From: Deferribacteres bacterium
GTDB taxonomy: Bacteria > Zhuqueibacterota > Zhuqueibacteria > Zhuqueibacterales > Geothermadaptataceae
Direction of reading: 5' to 3'
Length of the DNA: 64,000 nt
Assembly: GCA_020633655.1 (NCBI GenBank)
Contig: JACKDF010000004.1
Coordinates: forward strand, 248,001-312,000
In this document: piece after piece, positions 16,879-26,710 of the stretch
Layout of the letters: each line of letters starts with the position of its first letter
How positions within the stretch are numbered: the stretch's first letter is position 1
Notes under the pieces: generated by a model
The model's database searches: none
Told to the model about the DNA's origin: nothing
Seen by the model: the letters and a program-made list of their open reading frames with translations, nothing else
Position numbers and translations under genes: made by a program

Positions 16879-19387
16879 GTACACCGCAATCGCACGAGGG
16901 CTTGATTGCCAGCATCTCCAACTGGATGCTGCGACATGATGTATTAAGCGCCTTTCTCTTTTATGCACTTATCATCCTTATCTTTTTTTCAGATGTGGTA
17001 TTTCAGGGTAAAATTTTCTTTGTCCCCGACTCCCAGGCCCCGGCTGCGCTTAACGCGCCTTTGTGGAAAATGTTTAACGCTGAAGGCATTCACCCGTTTT
17101 GGTCACCCTATATTTTCAGCGGTTTGCCAACTTACGGCAGTCTGATTTTCACACCCTTTGTATACTTCCCTTACCTGGCTTTTTCCTTTTTCGCCATCAA
17201 TTCAACATTATTGGCAATTCTGCATTTCCCATTTGCCGGACTTGGCGTTTACCTCGTTCTACGAGATCAAAAAGTCGATCACCTGCCGGCATTTCTTGGT
17301 GGCCTGGCTTTTATGCTCACACCGCATCTCATTTCTATGGAAACCTTCGGCCATGGTTCGAAATTAATGACAAGTGTTTATTTACCCCTCGCTTTCTGGG
17401 CGATGCACCGGCTTTTCAACGGCGGGGGACTCAAATACATTGGCATCGCCGGCCTCATTTTAGGTTTTCAATTTCAGCGTGGGCACGTGCAAATCGTTTA
17501 TTACACATGGTTGTTGCTTGGCTTTTATCTGCTCTTTTTTATCGTGCAGCAAATAAAAGCAGGCGATGCGGCAAAATTCTACAAACCACTCATGCAGTTT
17601 GCTGTTGTTTTGCTGCTGGCCCTCGGCATGGCAGCAGTGCTCTATTTGCCGGTTTTTGAATATATGCCTTATTCCATCCGCGGTGCAGCCTCGGTTTTCG
17701 CCACTGCAGCCAGCGATACCGGCGTCGGGATGGATTACGCAACCCAATGGTCGTTTTCGCCCGGTGAAATGATGACATTCATCATCCCCTCATTTTATGG
17801 TTTTGGTGGCCAAACCTACTGGGGAACCATGCCCTTCACCGATTATCCGCATTATATGAGCATCATTGTTTTGGGGCTGGCGATTTTTGCCCTGATCAAA
17901 AGGCGCAAGGAAGCGCTGGTGATTTTTCTTTTGCTGGAAATTATCATCGCGCTGCTGATTTCTTTTGGCAAAAACCTGTCCTTTGTATACGGCTTTTTCT
18001 ATGATTTTTTCCCCTACTTCAACAAATTCCGCGTGCCTGTGATGATTCTTCTTCTCGTGCAGTTTGGTTTTGCTGTGCTTGCTGGATTAGGATTGCAGTC
18101 GCTTATTGAAAAGATGAAAGAAAAGACGGAAAGTGATTTTGCGAAAAAATTTCTTTTTGCAGGAATCGCGGTGGTTGCCCTGTTACTCCTTCTTACGCTG
18201 GCTCAAAGTGTGTTCCAGGGATTAATTCAGTCCTTTTATCCAGTGAAATATGATCCAGCCACACAAGCTCAGCTCAACCAAATGCGTTTTGATTTATTTT
18301 TAAGGATATGTGGCTCGTTGGCCTGATTGCAGCGGCTGCTTTGTTCCTGCTCTACGCTGCAACGGCAGACAAAATCAAGTTAGGCGCAGCAGCGCTGGTT
18401 TTGTGTGTGCTTACCGTTGTTGATCTTTGGTTTGTGATTGGCAAAATCAACAATCCGGTTTCAAACCGTCAGATGACAGATTATTTACGAGAAGACCAGG
18501 TCGGACAGTTTGTTAATCGCGATAAATCGACGTTCCGAATTTTTCCGGTGAATGTCGGTTTCGCCCGTCTAAATTTGTTTGAGGAAAACCGCTGGTCAGC
18601 CCAGGGTGTGCAGAGTGCCGGTGGATACCATGCAGCCAAATTACGCGTTTATCAGGATTTTCTTGAAGGCACCGGCTTCATGAATAATTACATCGATAAA
18701 TATTATACAGTTGCCAACGAAGGCGGTAAAAATCGTCTTGTACAGGTGCAACCGGATGTGCGGCTCAAATTACTGCACGACAGGCTGCTCGATTTTCTCA
18801 ATATAAAATATATAATCTCACCCTATCCGGTACCAGAATCGCAGATTGTTGAACGTGCACAGGTAGGAATCAATTACCATGGGCAGCGGTTGCCACTGCG
18901 AATTCTTGAAAACGGAGATGTACTTGAACGCGCATTTTTCGTCGATGATTTTCGGACATTCGAGGATCCGAAAGCCTTATTCAATGCACTCAACTTAGGT
19001 TCCCTCGATCCAACCAGGAGCGTTGCACTGTATAAAAATCCGGGCGTTCAGCTCGAGCCGGATTCCACGGCGACTGTTGAAGTTGTCAGTTACCATGCTC
19101 ACGATATCAAGTTAAAAGCCCAAAGCCGAAAACCGCAAATTCTCGTGTTATCTGATCCTTATTTTCCAGTCGGGTGGAAAGCTTTTATCAACGGCGAGGA
19201 AACCGAAATTCTGCAGGCGAACCATGCCTTTCGCGCTATTGTGGTTCCAGCAGGGGATAACGCAATTGAATTCAGATTGCAGACCCCGGCATACAACAAA
19301 GGCAAGTGGATTACATTGTTGAGCTTTCTTGTGGTACTCGGGTTATGGATTTGGGGGAGCGTGAAAGAAAAAGTTTCAACAGTGTGA
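16842..19387 (+). CDS. YfhO-family membrane protein, split by one frameshift
   Basis: About 848 residues once joined. The first ~560 residues have about twelve to thirteen membrane helices with the early family pattern DVVFQGKIFFVPDSQ and an FWSPYIFSGLPTYGS loop. A long extracytoplasmic domain follows, with a final helix near the C-terminus (WITLLSFLVVLGLWIWG). YfhO proteins belong to the GT-C-like membrane glycosyltransferase group and are linked to glycosylation of lipoteichoic acid in Gram-positives; the substrate here is unknown. The break is at a five-T run (18297-18301); one extra T gives FDLFFKDMWLVGLIAA. Overlap with the flippase gene suggests a joint role in surface glycans. Confidence 0.82.
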
Positions 19388-19815
19388 ATTCAATTGTAGC
19401 AAATAACCTTCGGTTCTATTCAGATTATATACTGATTTGTAAAAGTAATGTCTGATGCATGTGCAGGCTGTGAGAAAATGCAGCGTAAACCGGTCGCTGA
19501 GCCTGTCGAAGCGCCCGGTTGAGCGTGAGTCTGGCTTCGATACTTCGACTTTACTCAGTACAGGCAAGCTCAGCCTCCGTGAAGTTTAAATGTTTTCACA
19601 CAGTCTGCTCATTTCCAACCCTGCTTTTTAGGGTGAAGCCGAAGGCCAGCGAAGCAAAAATCTTATACTCAGGCTCGCAGCAAAAGATTTCTCCACTGGA
19701 AAGCGCGTTCGAAATGACAACCTGAGCCCTTTTATAGGACATTACTTTTGCAAATCGCTATAAGTATTCTGTAAAGGGTCTTTGTTCGTTACTTCTGCTT
19801 TTGGAGTAGATCTCA
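19388..19815. other. 428-base intergenic stretch with repeat remnants
   Basis: Between convergent genes. 19486-19585 contains CTGAGCCTGTCGAAGCGCC, then CTTCGATACTTCGAC and GGCAAGCTCAGCCT, words related to the longer palindromic repeats at 33433, 57892 and 61785. 19639-19662 has a GAAGGCCAGCGAAGCAAAAA word resembling the direct repeats at 60516 and 60616. I see no gene. Confidence 0.5.
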
Positions 19816-21042
19816 TCACCAAAAGAAATGCAGCCAAAGGATACCCACACTCATCGTTAGGATCGTAATCAAAATTCCTGTTTTCAGATATTCTGTAAAC
19901 GAGAGTTTCACGCCATGCTTATGGGCCGTTTCAGCGACGATTAAATTGGCCACCGAACCCAATAGAGTCAGGTTTCCGGCAAACGTTGTTGCCATCGCCA
20001 TTACCAACCAGGCTATTTTTGTATTCGAAAACGACAAAGCGACATTTTTTAATAACAATACTGCCGGTACGTTTGAGATCAGATTGCTGGAAATTGTTGA
20101 CAGAATGGAGAAATTAACTATTTCGTTTCCACTATTCATTTTCAAATACCCTACCACTTGCTGACCCACCCCGATCGATTCGATGGCTTTTGTCACAATG
20201 AATAAAGCCGCGAAAAATACCAGTAGTGCCCAGTCAATTTCGGAGAATACACGTTCTGCTTTTAAACGACGTGTAATTAGGACCAGGGAAGCTGCTCCCA
20301 TTGCCGCAATTGTTACCGGAACACCAATTATTAAGGCAGTGAGCATTAAAATAGTGGCAATAATCGATTTTAACATAAGCGGTCGATGAACGCGTAATTT
20401 GGGTAGTGTAACGACTTTAAAATTTGCTTTCGAAAAGTCCTTCCTGTAAACCAAAACAATTATTGCCCAGTTTAAACAGAGACCTGCAATTGCAACTGGA
20501 ATCAAATGAGCCGAAAAATCCAGGAATGAAATCCCGGATAAAGTACCTATGATTATGTTCTGTGGATTTCCAATAATTGTAGCAACGGAACCGATGTTTG
20601 CTGAGGTGGCCAATGCCATCAAATAGGGTATGGGGTTTTGTTTTAAATTACCTGTGATCGCCAGAACAAGGGGCGTGAATACCAGAACGATTGTATCATT
20701 TAAAAATAATGCGGACAATAGCCCGGAGAAAAGAATGAGTAATGCCAGCAACTGTTTTGGCGTTTTCGCAATTTTCAGAATGAATTGCGTGACGATGTAA
20801 AAAAATCCGGACAAGCGAAAATTGGCGTTAAGGATCATGATCGAAAGCAGAAGCACAATTGTATTGAGATCTATAGCTTCGTATGCCTGTTCCATGGAAA
20901 TCGCATTGAGAATAATTAAAACAGCGGCACCGACGAACGCTATAGTTGCACGATTCATTCGCAAAAACGGGAATCTCCCCAGGGAAACTCCAATAATCGT
21001 TACGATTATGATAACGAGGGGAAGCCAAACAGAAAATATCAT
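19816..21042 (-). CDS. ArsB/NhaD/SLC13-type anion or ion permease
   Basis: 408 residues with about eleven to twelve hydrophobic helices, a secondary transporter of the ion transporter superfamily. Family features include LFLNDTIVLVFTPLV in the first half and NIGSVATIIGNPQNIIIG just after it. The second half mirrors them with SNLISNVPAVLLL and TLLGSVANLIV. The paired NDT-P and NVPA loops are the inverted-repeat substrate sites. Arsenite, dicarboxylate, sulfate and Na+/H+ carriers share this fold; nothing in the neighbourhood picks one. The ATG has no clear Shine-Dalgarno, so the start is the least certain part. Confidence 0.82.
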   Translation of the reverse strand: MIFSVWLPLVIIIVTIIGVSLGRFPFLRMNRATIAFVGAAVLIILNAISMEQAYEAIDLNTIVLLLSIMILNANFRLSGFFYIVTQFILKIAKTPKQLLALLILFSGLLSALFLNDTIVLVFTPLVLAITGNLKQNPIPYLMALATSANIGSVATIIGNPQNIIIGTLSGISFLDFSAHLIPVAIAGLCLNWAIIVLVYRKDFSKANFKVVTLPKLRVHRPLMLKSIIATILMLTALIIGVPVTIAAMGAASLVLITRRLKAERVFSEIDWALLVFFAALFIVTKAIESIGVGQQVVGYLKMNSGNEIVNFSILSTISSNLISNVPAVLLLKNVALSFSNTKIAWLVMAMATTFAGNLTLLGSVANLIVAETAHKHGVKLSFTEYLKTGILITILTMSVGILWLHFFW

Positions 21043-21886
21043 GGATGCTACTTTTATGCTTTTTAAAATGAGTTTCCGGCGTTTTTCGTAACACTTGAAC
21101 AGATGTGGGTAATTGGAAACTGTTTTGAGTGATGTACTGCTTACTTTGGTGCTATTAAATGAAAAATATACTCCTTTCGCAAGAGAATTTTGCCAGTAAA
21201 TCAGCCAATTCAGTTCAACTCCATTTTAAGCTTCGACAAGGTGACTCGATGGCAAAGTTTAATCCAGTATATGGCTTTCTTATATCTTTCTTAAGTAATA
21301 TTTAATTTGTGGAAGTGGTAATTCAATAAAAATTATCTAACAATAAAATGCAGCGATTTTTTGTTTATGAAACCTTTCGACTTGTATTCCATTCAATGTG
21401 ATTTCCTCTTGCAGTGTATTGTATAAAAATGTTGCAATAAATTATCCGCATAATATTTCCAAAGGCTTGTTTTCGCCTGAAGGTGACCAAAATAAAAACG
21501 TTAATAAAAGCAGGAAAAAAGCTACGCAAAATATCATAATGGTCTTATACTTTATTTGTGCAATGCTACAGTGCCGATAGCCAGTGATCCTTGCGTGGTA
21601 GTGACCATGTTCTGAGGCAAGTTGAGTTTCCGTATTGTTTGATTTTAATGATTCTGTGTCATGAGTCAAAAGAGATCTGCGAATACAAAAAGGCAACCGG
21701 CTGATTAATGCCTATCAGCTATTTGCCTCCAGTCCGGTTCTCGTACTTTCTGAAATTACATGCCAGCTGGGATCTCCCCAAAGCCTCGATGCTGAAGCAG
21801 CTCTCCTCTTAGGGAGACTCAATCACCACGTCATTAATCCCCAGTCTTTTTCTGACGAAGTTGTACAGAATCACAGGAGTTTTGTT
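21043..21886 (+). promoter_or_regulatory. 844-base leader region with a structured RNA candidate before the TonB receptor
   Basis: No gene seen. From 21691 the sequence can fold strongly. AACCGG (21695-21700) pairs with CCGGTT (21734-21739) around an inner CTGAT/ATCAG hairpin (21701-21705, 21714-21718). AGGCAA (21691-21696) can instead pair with TTGCCT (21723-21728), so the two pairings compete. Further on, TCTCCC (21773-21778) pairs with GGGAGA (21812-21817) around a GCTG/CAGC hairpin. The receptor start follows 69 bases later. This looks like a cis-acting RNA, but I cannot match it to a known riboswitch class. Confidence 0.4.
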
Positions 21887-23872
21887 ATGAGCAACAGAAA
21901 AATCCAGTTGATGTTCACCAGGTGCATCATTGCAGTTGTTGGATGGATGAGCTTTCCGTTTTCCCCTGCACAGAGTATGCAGATCAAAGGACAACAAATA
22001 AATGCCAATTCAGGAATGACGCAGTCCGTTTCACCCTTTCGTAATGCAGATAGTCTCTCGACGCCCGTAGGTACTATGGATGAATTTACATTCGGCACAA
22101 TTGAAGTGCTTTCCGCCACACGAACACTCCAAAATATTTTGGAAGCACCCTCCGCAATTTCTGCTTTGCAAAAAGAAAACGTGCAAAATTATGGTCAGTC
22201 GAGCCTGCCTGACCTGTTTCGTATGATGCCCGGAATGGAAGTTTTTGCAGCACACAATGGCAATTTTAATGTAAATCCCCGTGGTTACAATCGTCTTTAT
22301 TCGAACCGCACGCTGGTTTTAATCGACAACCGAATTGTCTACACTACCTTTTTCGGCACGGTATTTTGGAATACGTTTCCCATAGGATTGCAGGATATCG
22401 AAAACATTGAGGTGATTCGAGGCCCTTCCGGCTCCCTTTACGGAGCCAATGCCGTGAGTGGTGTCATCAATATTACCACAAAAAGACCACAATTTATGCA
22501 AGGTGTGCATGTACGCTCGTTTTTGGGAGCAGAAAAGAACAGCTATATCAATGAGATAAGTTATGCAAACTCCTCCGGCCCCTGGGCTTATTCAATAAGC
22601 GGCAGCGGATTGAATCAGGCGGACATCCATGATGCTGAAAAGCTCACCGCACAAAGTCGGCATGGACGTGCTTATTTGGAACGATCTTTCGGTACAACGG
22701 GTTTGGTGTCGTTGGAAGCTGGTGTGGGGAGCTCCACCGAAGATGAATTCCTGCCGTGGGGGCCTTATGCCATGCCTGTTCGCTCAAAACCGGAAATCTC
22801 CTACTACAAAGCCAACTTTGAACGTGGCGGTTTAAAAATGCAGAGTTATCTCAACCGCATCGATTTCAACGCGACAGGTGTTGGTGTGCCCTTTCTTGTC
22901 GATATCGAGAATTCGCTATTCCATAACACCATCGAGTTTGCTCATGCGCTCGGCTCACACAACACAGTGGTTGTTGGCGCCGATTTTCGTCGGGATTCTT
23001 TCAAAGGCAACGTCACCCTCAATGAAGAAAAACAACTCGATCAGTATTCCGTTTATCTGCAGGATGCCATTTCTGTACTGCCAAATTTGACCCTGACGCT
23101 TGGTGGACGAATCGACCATAAACCTGAAACAACGACGGAATTTCCCTTGCGCGGTGCCCTTGTGTTCTCACCTGTGCCAAATCATTTCTTGCGTTTTACA
23201 GCTTCACAAGGCTTTCGCTCACCTTCGCTTGTGGAATATTTCGTTGTTTCCCAATTTGGACAGGCGCAGGTTCTGGGCAGTACCGCCCTGGATCCGGAGA
23301 AGGCTACAGCACTTGAAGTCGGGTATCGTGGGTTGTGGGCGAATGAGAAACTTTTCTTTGGTGTCGATTTCTTCCGTGAGAAAATGACCGATTTCATACT
23401 CTTTGATCAACTTAATCCGACAACGATTTCCTTTGCCAACGGTGGAGAATCCACCAGTGATGGTGGCGAAGTCGAGATAGGCTTGCTCATGCCAAATGCA
23501 TGGCGATTGCAAACGACCTATTCCTATCAGAAAATCTCCGATGGCGATTTAACACTGGGTTTCGAAGATGCTGCACCGAAGGGCAAGGTGAGCGTGGGAT
23601 TACACCACAATCCAAACAAAGGCATTTTCCTTAATTTGTGGGCGAATTATTCCGACGCCACGACCTGGATGATTGCGCAGCCTGGACAAATTCCTGCCCC
23701 GGTATCAACCGAGTCCACTGTTTTTGTCAACGCCTATGGTGGATATGCTTTCGATGCAAATGTGCGAATCGGGGTCTCGGTTTCGAATCTTGCGAACAAT
23801 TCACGAGCGCAATTTCCTTTTGGCGAAAAACAGCCACGGTCGCTTCTCGCCGGTTTAGAAGCTTCATTTTAG
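21887..23872 (+). CDS. TonB-dependent outer-membrane receptor
   Basis: 661 residues, compact for this family and similar in size to BtuB/CirA-type receptors. A signal peptide (about 1-29, ending near SPAQS) precedes a plug domain at about 75-205 with IEVLSATRTLQNILEAPSAI, NPRGYNRLYSNRTLVLIDNR and IEVIRGPSGSLYGANAVSG. The remaining ~450 residues form a 22-strand-type barrel ending in a terminal Phe. These receptors import siderophores, cobalamin or glycans using TonB-ExbBD energy. No substrate-defining neighbour is present; a possible structured leader RNA lies upstream. AGGAG lies 8 bases before the ATG. The following TPR gene starts 14 bases after the stop, so the two are likely cotranscribed. 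Confidence 0.92.
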   Translation: MSNRKIQLMFTRCIIAVVGWMSFPFSPAQSMQIKGQQINANSGMTQSVSPFRNADSLSTPVGTMDEFTFGTIEVLSATRTLQNILEAPSAISALQKENVQNYGQSSLPDLFRMMPGMEVFAAHNGNFNVNPRGYNRLYSNRTLVLIDNRIVYTTFFGTVFWNTFPIGLQDIENIEVIRGPSGSLYGANAVSGVINITTKRPQFMQGVHVRSFLGAEKNSYINEISYANSSGPWAYSISGSGLNQADIHDAEKLTAQSRHGRAYLERSFGTTGLVSLEAGVGSSTEDEFLPWGPYAMPVRSKPEISYYKANFERGGLKMQSYLNRIDFNATGVGVPFLVDIENSLFHNTIEFAHALGSHNTVVVGADFRRDSFKGNVTLNEEKQLDQYSVYLQDAISVLPNLTLTLGGRIDHKPETTTEFPLRGALVFSPVPNHFLRFTASQGFRSPSLVEYFVVSQFGQAQVLGSTALDPEKATALEVGYRGLWANEKLFFGVDFFREKMTDFILFDQLNPTTISFANGGESTSDGGEVEIGLLMPNAWRLQTTYSYQKISDGDLTLGFEDAAPKGKVSVGLHHNPNKGIFLNLWANYSDATTWMIAQPGQIPAPVSTESTVFVNAYGGYAFDANVRIGVSVSNLANNSRAQFPFGEKQPRSLLAGLEASF

Positions 23873-23886
23873 CAGGATGGTGAATC

Positions 23887-25743
23887 ATGAAAACAACAAT
23901 CACTTTTATTTTTCCTGTCGTTTTGGCGATGCTGGTCTTTGTTTCCTGGCGCGATGCTGTGGCACAATCAAAAAGTGGTGAGGCCATCAACTGGTTTAAT
24001 GTTGGGGTCACTGAAAGTGACGTAAACAAAAAAATCACAGCATATCAAAAAGCGATTGCCCTTGATCCATCCTTTGTGGAGGCGTACTACAATCTTGGTA
24101 TCTTGTACAGACGGCATAACAACTATGAAAACGCAGAGCAGTTTTTGAACAAAGCTTTAACCGTAAATCCAGACCGGCTTAAAAAAGACCTCAAGCTGCA
24201 AATCTTGTATGAGTTGGCCTCGACACAGGAAAAACTTGGGAAGAATTCCGAAGCGGAGCAGAACCTGCGTGCTGCGAAGTCCATGGCAAATTCCAATGAT
24301 GTGCGTACAGCTATGACTTTGGAATTGGGACGCCTGCTCATAGATCAAGGTCGATATGGTGAAGCTGTTGCCGAGTTGAAGAATGGACAAAGTCTCGGTG
24401 CAGCATCGCCACGCCAACAAAGTGAGTTCCAGAGACTCCTTGATATTGCAGGAACAGAAATTGAAATGCAGCGTCTGCTTTTAGCTGCAGAAAAAGCGAA
24501 GTCCAGTGGCAATTTGGAGGAAGCCAGGAAATTGTTAACCCAGGTTAAAGCGAAAAAACCACAGGATAAAACCGTCGATGCGCTTCTTGCAGCTGTTGAA
24601 GCCTCGGAACAGGCTGCATCGCGACAAGATGCCTCCGAGGCTTTGTATGAGCAGGCACAACAAGAGTCCGATGCGGGCAACCTGGAAACGGCAATTGCCA
24701 TTTATGAGGCGTTGCTCAAGCAGAATCCGAATTTTGCTGATGCCCGGACTGAAATGGAAGCGGCTCGCAAGCAATTAGCCAGGAACCAGGTCAAAGAACG
24801 ACTTGAAATCGAATATTCAACCGGCTTACGGATGATGAAAGAGCACGACTGGACAGGTGCCATATTAGCCTTTGAAAAGATTCTGGATGTGGAATCCAAC
24901 TATCGCGATACGCGAAGCCAGCTTAACAAAGCACGAAAAAGCTTTGAGCGCGAAAGCACGGAATCAACAGTCGCACGTTACTATGCCGAGGGGATAGAAG
25001 CAATGCAGCGCAATGATATGGGGGACGCCCTGGCAGCGTTTGAAAAAGTACGCAGTATTAAACCAAATTACCGGGATACGGCGACTTTACTGGCTGAAAT
25101 TGAAAGCACTTTGCGAGTAAAACCAGAAACTGAAGTCCCGGCTATGTCGGCTGCAAGTCTTGATTCACTCTATGAAATCGCTGTGGAAGCATACAAACTG
25201 CAGGATTGGATGCCGGCCGTGCTCACTTTCGAAAAATTGCAGTTGTTGCAACCTGATTATAAAGATGTACCCGAGCGCCTCTTGCGCGCCCGTACGAATT
25301 TAAACTTTGTGGAACAGGCGCGAACAACACCAGCTGCCGCGAATGGTCACTCGGCTTTCTTTTATGTGGGCATAGTGGCGGTGGTGATGTTGCCATTGGT
25401 TGGTATGGTTCTGCTTTCACCTACAACACGGGCACGATTTTACTTGCTGCAGGGTAATAACGTTGCAGCCGTACGGTTGTATGAGCGCATGCTGTCCAGG
25501 CGCCCAAGCCAGATGTGGATTTATCCGCGCCTGGCGAATCTCTATTTGGCCCTCGGCCGCACAGATAAACAGGCGCTTGAGATTTTTAAATCTGTTTTGG
25601 AATTAAATCTTGCCATACGCCGCCGTGATGAAATAAGCAGTATCGTTGCGCAAAATGTCATTTCTGAGAGCCGGACAGATCTGGATGCCATCAAAACGCT
25701 GGAAAAAGCGCTGGAGATGGAAAGAAGGAAAAATCCGAATTAA
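23887..25743 (+). CDS. TPR-repeat protein with a single membrane helix
   Basis: 618 residues. A signal peptide (about 1-27, ending near AVAQS) leads into TPR units from about 35 to 470, for example AYQKAIALDPSFVEAYYNLG and AIYEALLKQNPNFADA. A membrane helix follows at about 489-508 (FFYVGIVAVVMLPLVGMVLL). The C-terminal ~100 residues, probably cytoplasmic, contain two more TPR-like units. The protein is therefore probably anchored in the inner membrane with a large periplasmic repeat arm. It follows the TonB-dependent receptor closely and may be its accessory; no enzymatic motif is visible. Confidence 0.75.
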   Translation: MKTTITFIFPVVLAMLVFVSWRDAVAQSKSGEAINWFNVGVTESDVNKKITAYQKAIALDPSFVEAYYNLGILYRRHNNYENAEQFLNKALTVNPDRLKKDLKLQILYELASTQEKLGKNSEAEQNLRAAKSMANSNDVRTAMTLELGRLLIDQGRYGEAVAELKNGQSLGAASPRQQSEFQRLLDIAGTEIEMQRLLLAAEKAKSSGNLEEARKLLTQVKAKKPQDKTVDALLAAVEASEQAASRQDASEALYEQAQQESDAGNLETAIAIYEALLKQNPNFADARTEMEAARKQLARNQVKERLEIEYSTGLRMMKEHDWTGAILAFEKILDVESNYRDTRSQLNKARKSFERESTESTVARYYAEGIEAMQRNDMGDALAAFEKVRSIKPNYRDTATLLAEIESTLRVKPETEVPAMSAASLDSLYEIAVEAYKLQDWMPAVLTFEKLQLLQPDYKDVPERLLRARTNLNFVEQARTTPAAANGHSAFFYVGIVAVVMLPLVGMVLLSPTTRARFYLLQGNNVAAVRLYERMLSRRPSQMWIYPRLANLYLALGRTDKQALEIFKSVLELNLAIRRRDEISSIVAQNVISESRTDLDAIKTLEKALEMERRKNPN

Positions 25744-25774
25744 AACATATCACCTGTTTTTCTTGCATACTCAG

Positions 25775-25909
25775 ATTGAGGCTGTGTCAAAACATGAATA
25801 GAACGAAGACGTCCCGCCGAGTGGAGCGTACATTACACTCAGCGAGGACGTTTTCGCTTGAAGAAGATTGGTTTTTGAGTCAAAATAAGGTGTTAGACTC
25901 AGCCTCAAT
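25775..25909. repeat. 135-base element with terminal inverted repeats
   Basis: ATTGAGGCTG at 25775-25784 is mirrored by CAGCCTCAAT at 25900-25909, and the similarity continues inward with mismatches (GTCAAAACA against the complement GTCTAACAC). The inside has GACGTCC and GGACGTT words that can pair. It contains no open frame and resembles a miniature non-autonomous element. It begins 32 bases after the TPR gene. Confidence 0.65.
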
Positions 25910-26463
25910 TGAATACCCGTCGATGATTGTATAAAATGGACTTGTAAAATTAGGGGATTTGACTGATTATTTTCACTTTGCGATGCAGGTTCTGCCGCCT
26001 GAATTTATTTCCTGACCCCCGATGTATTTCCCTCCGATTGAATATTTCCTCTGAACTGACTCGCACGAACTTCCGATTTTGTATTTCAAAAATTTTTGCA
26101 TTCGAACACCAGAATCCATTTTAGAATTCATGCCGGAAAGCAGATAGTTAGAGTAGTTGATGATTGAATGAATTGTCACACTGATCACAAGAATAAAATG
26201 GAAACGACAATTTTATCAGAAAATGATTCCATAATTGTAATGTTGATTTCGTGAACGATATTAAGGTTCGATTTATTTAAGAAGTTACAATTTTTGTCAA
26301 TTAAAATTACAAAATTTTGACTCGAGCAAAAAATGTGTGAATATAACTATTTTCAATAACGTCGATAATATTTTCTGATTTTCTAAATGCATCGAGTCAT
26401 TCACATTGAGAAATTTTTAATGACAATTGTGGCCGGGTCATCGGAAAAAGAGAGTGTAATTTC
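25910..26463. other. AT-rich intergenic stretch, no gene seen
   Basis: About 550 bases, strongly AT-rich from 26180 onward. A 71-codon minus-strand frame at 25973-26188 lacks a ribosome site and resembles nothing known. Promoter elements for the long operon starting at 26711 are expected toward the right end. Confidence 0.45.
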
Positions 26464-26633
26464 AAAAAGTGCTGCTTTTAAAAATTGAGAAGTACTTTTT
26501 TGTAATGCGAAATTTGCATTAGAAAAAAGTGAAAAAACGCAATTTTATGCTGAAATAGAGCACTTTTTAACGTGAATTGTCTTTTGGTATTGTTATTGCC
26601 AAGAACTTGTCGGACGCTGGGAAAGCATCCCAG
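26464..26633 (+). promoter_or_regulatory. Palindrome-rich leader before the PorP-like operon
   Basis: AAAAAGTGCT at 26464-26473 pairs with AGCACTTTTT at 26559-26568, enclosing TAATGC...GCATTA at 26503-26521 with an AAATTT centre. A further hairpin, CTGGG/CCCAG at 26617-26633, follows. It lies 80-250 bases before the first gene of the ExbB/ExbD block. The AT-rich dyad may be a protein-binding site, or the whole may be a 5' leader RNA. Confidence 0.4.
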
Positions 26634-26710
26634 GATTTTATAGGATTGAAAGCTTGCATGCTCCTGACGAGAGACATCATTTAGCCAAGCAACAAAGGAC
26701 GAAAGTAAAC

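Noticed and set aside
21661..21820. Cobalamin, SAM or cyclic-di-GMP riboswitch before the TonB receptor
   Set aside because: A GGCAACC word is present, but the required flanking conserved boxes of these classes are missing, so I keep only an unassigned structured leader.
25973..26188. 71-codon minus-strand frame in the AT-rich gap
   Set aside because: No ribosome site, no hydrophobic or domain pattern, and it lies in an otherwise non-coding stretch.
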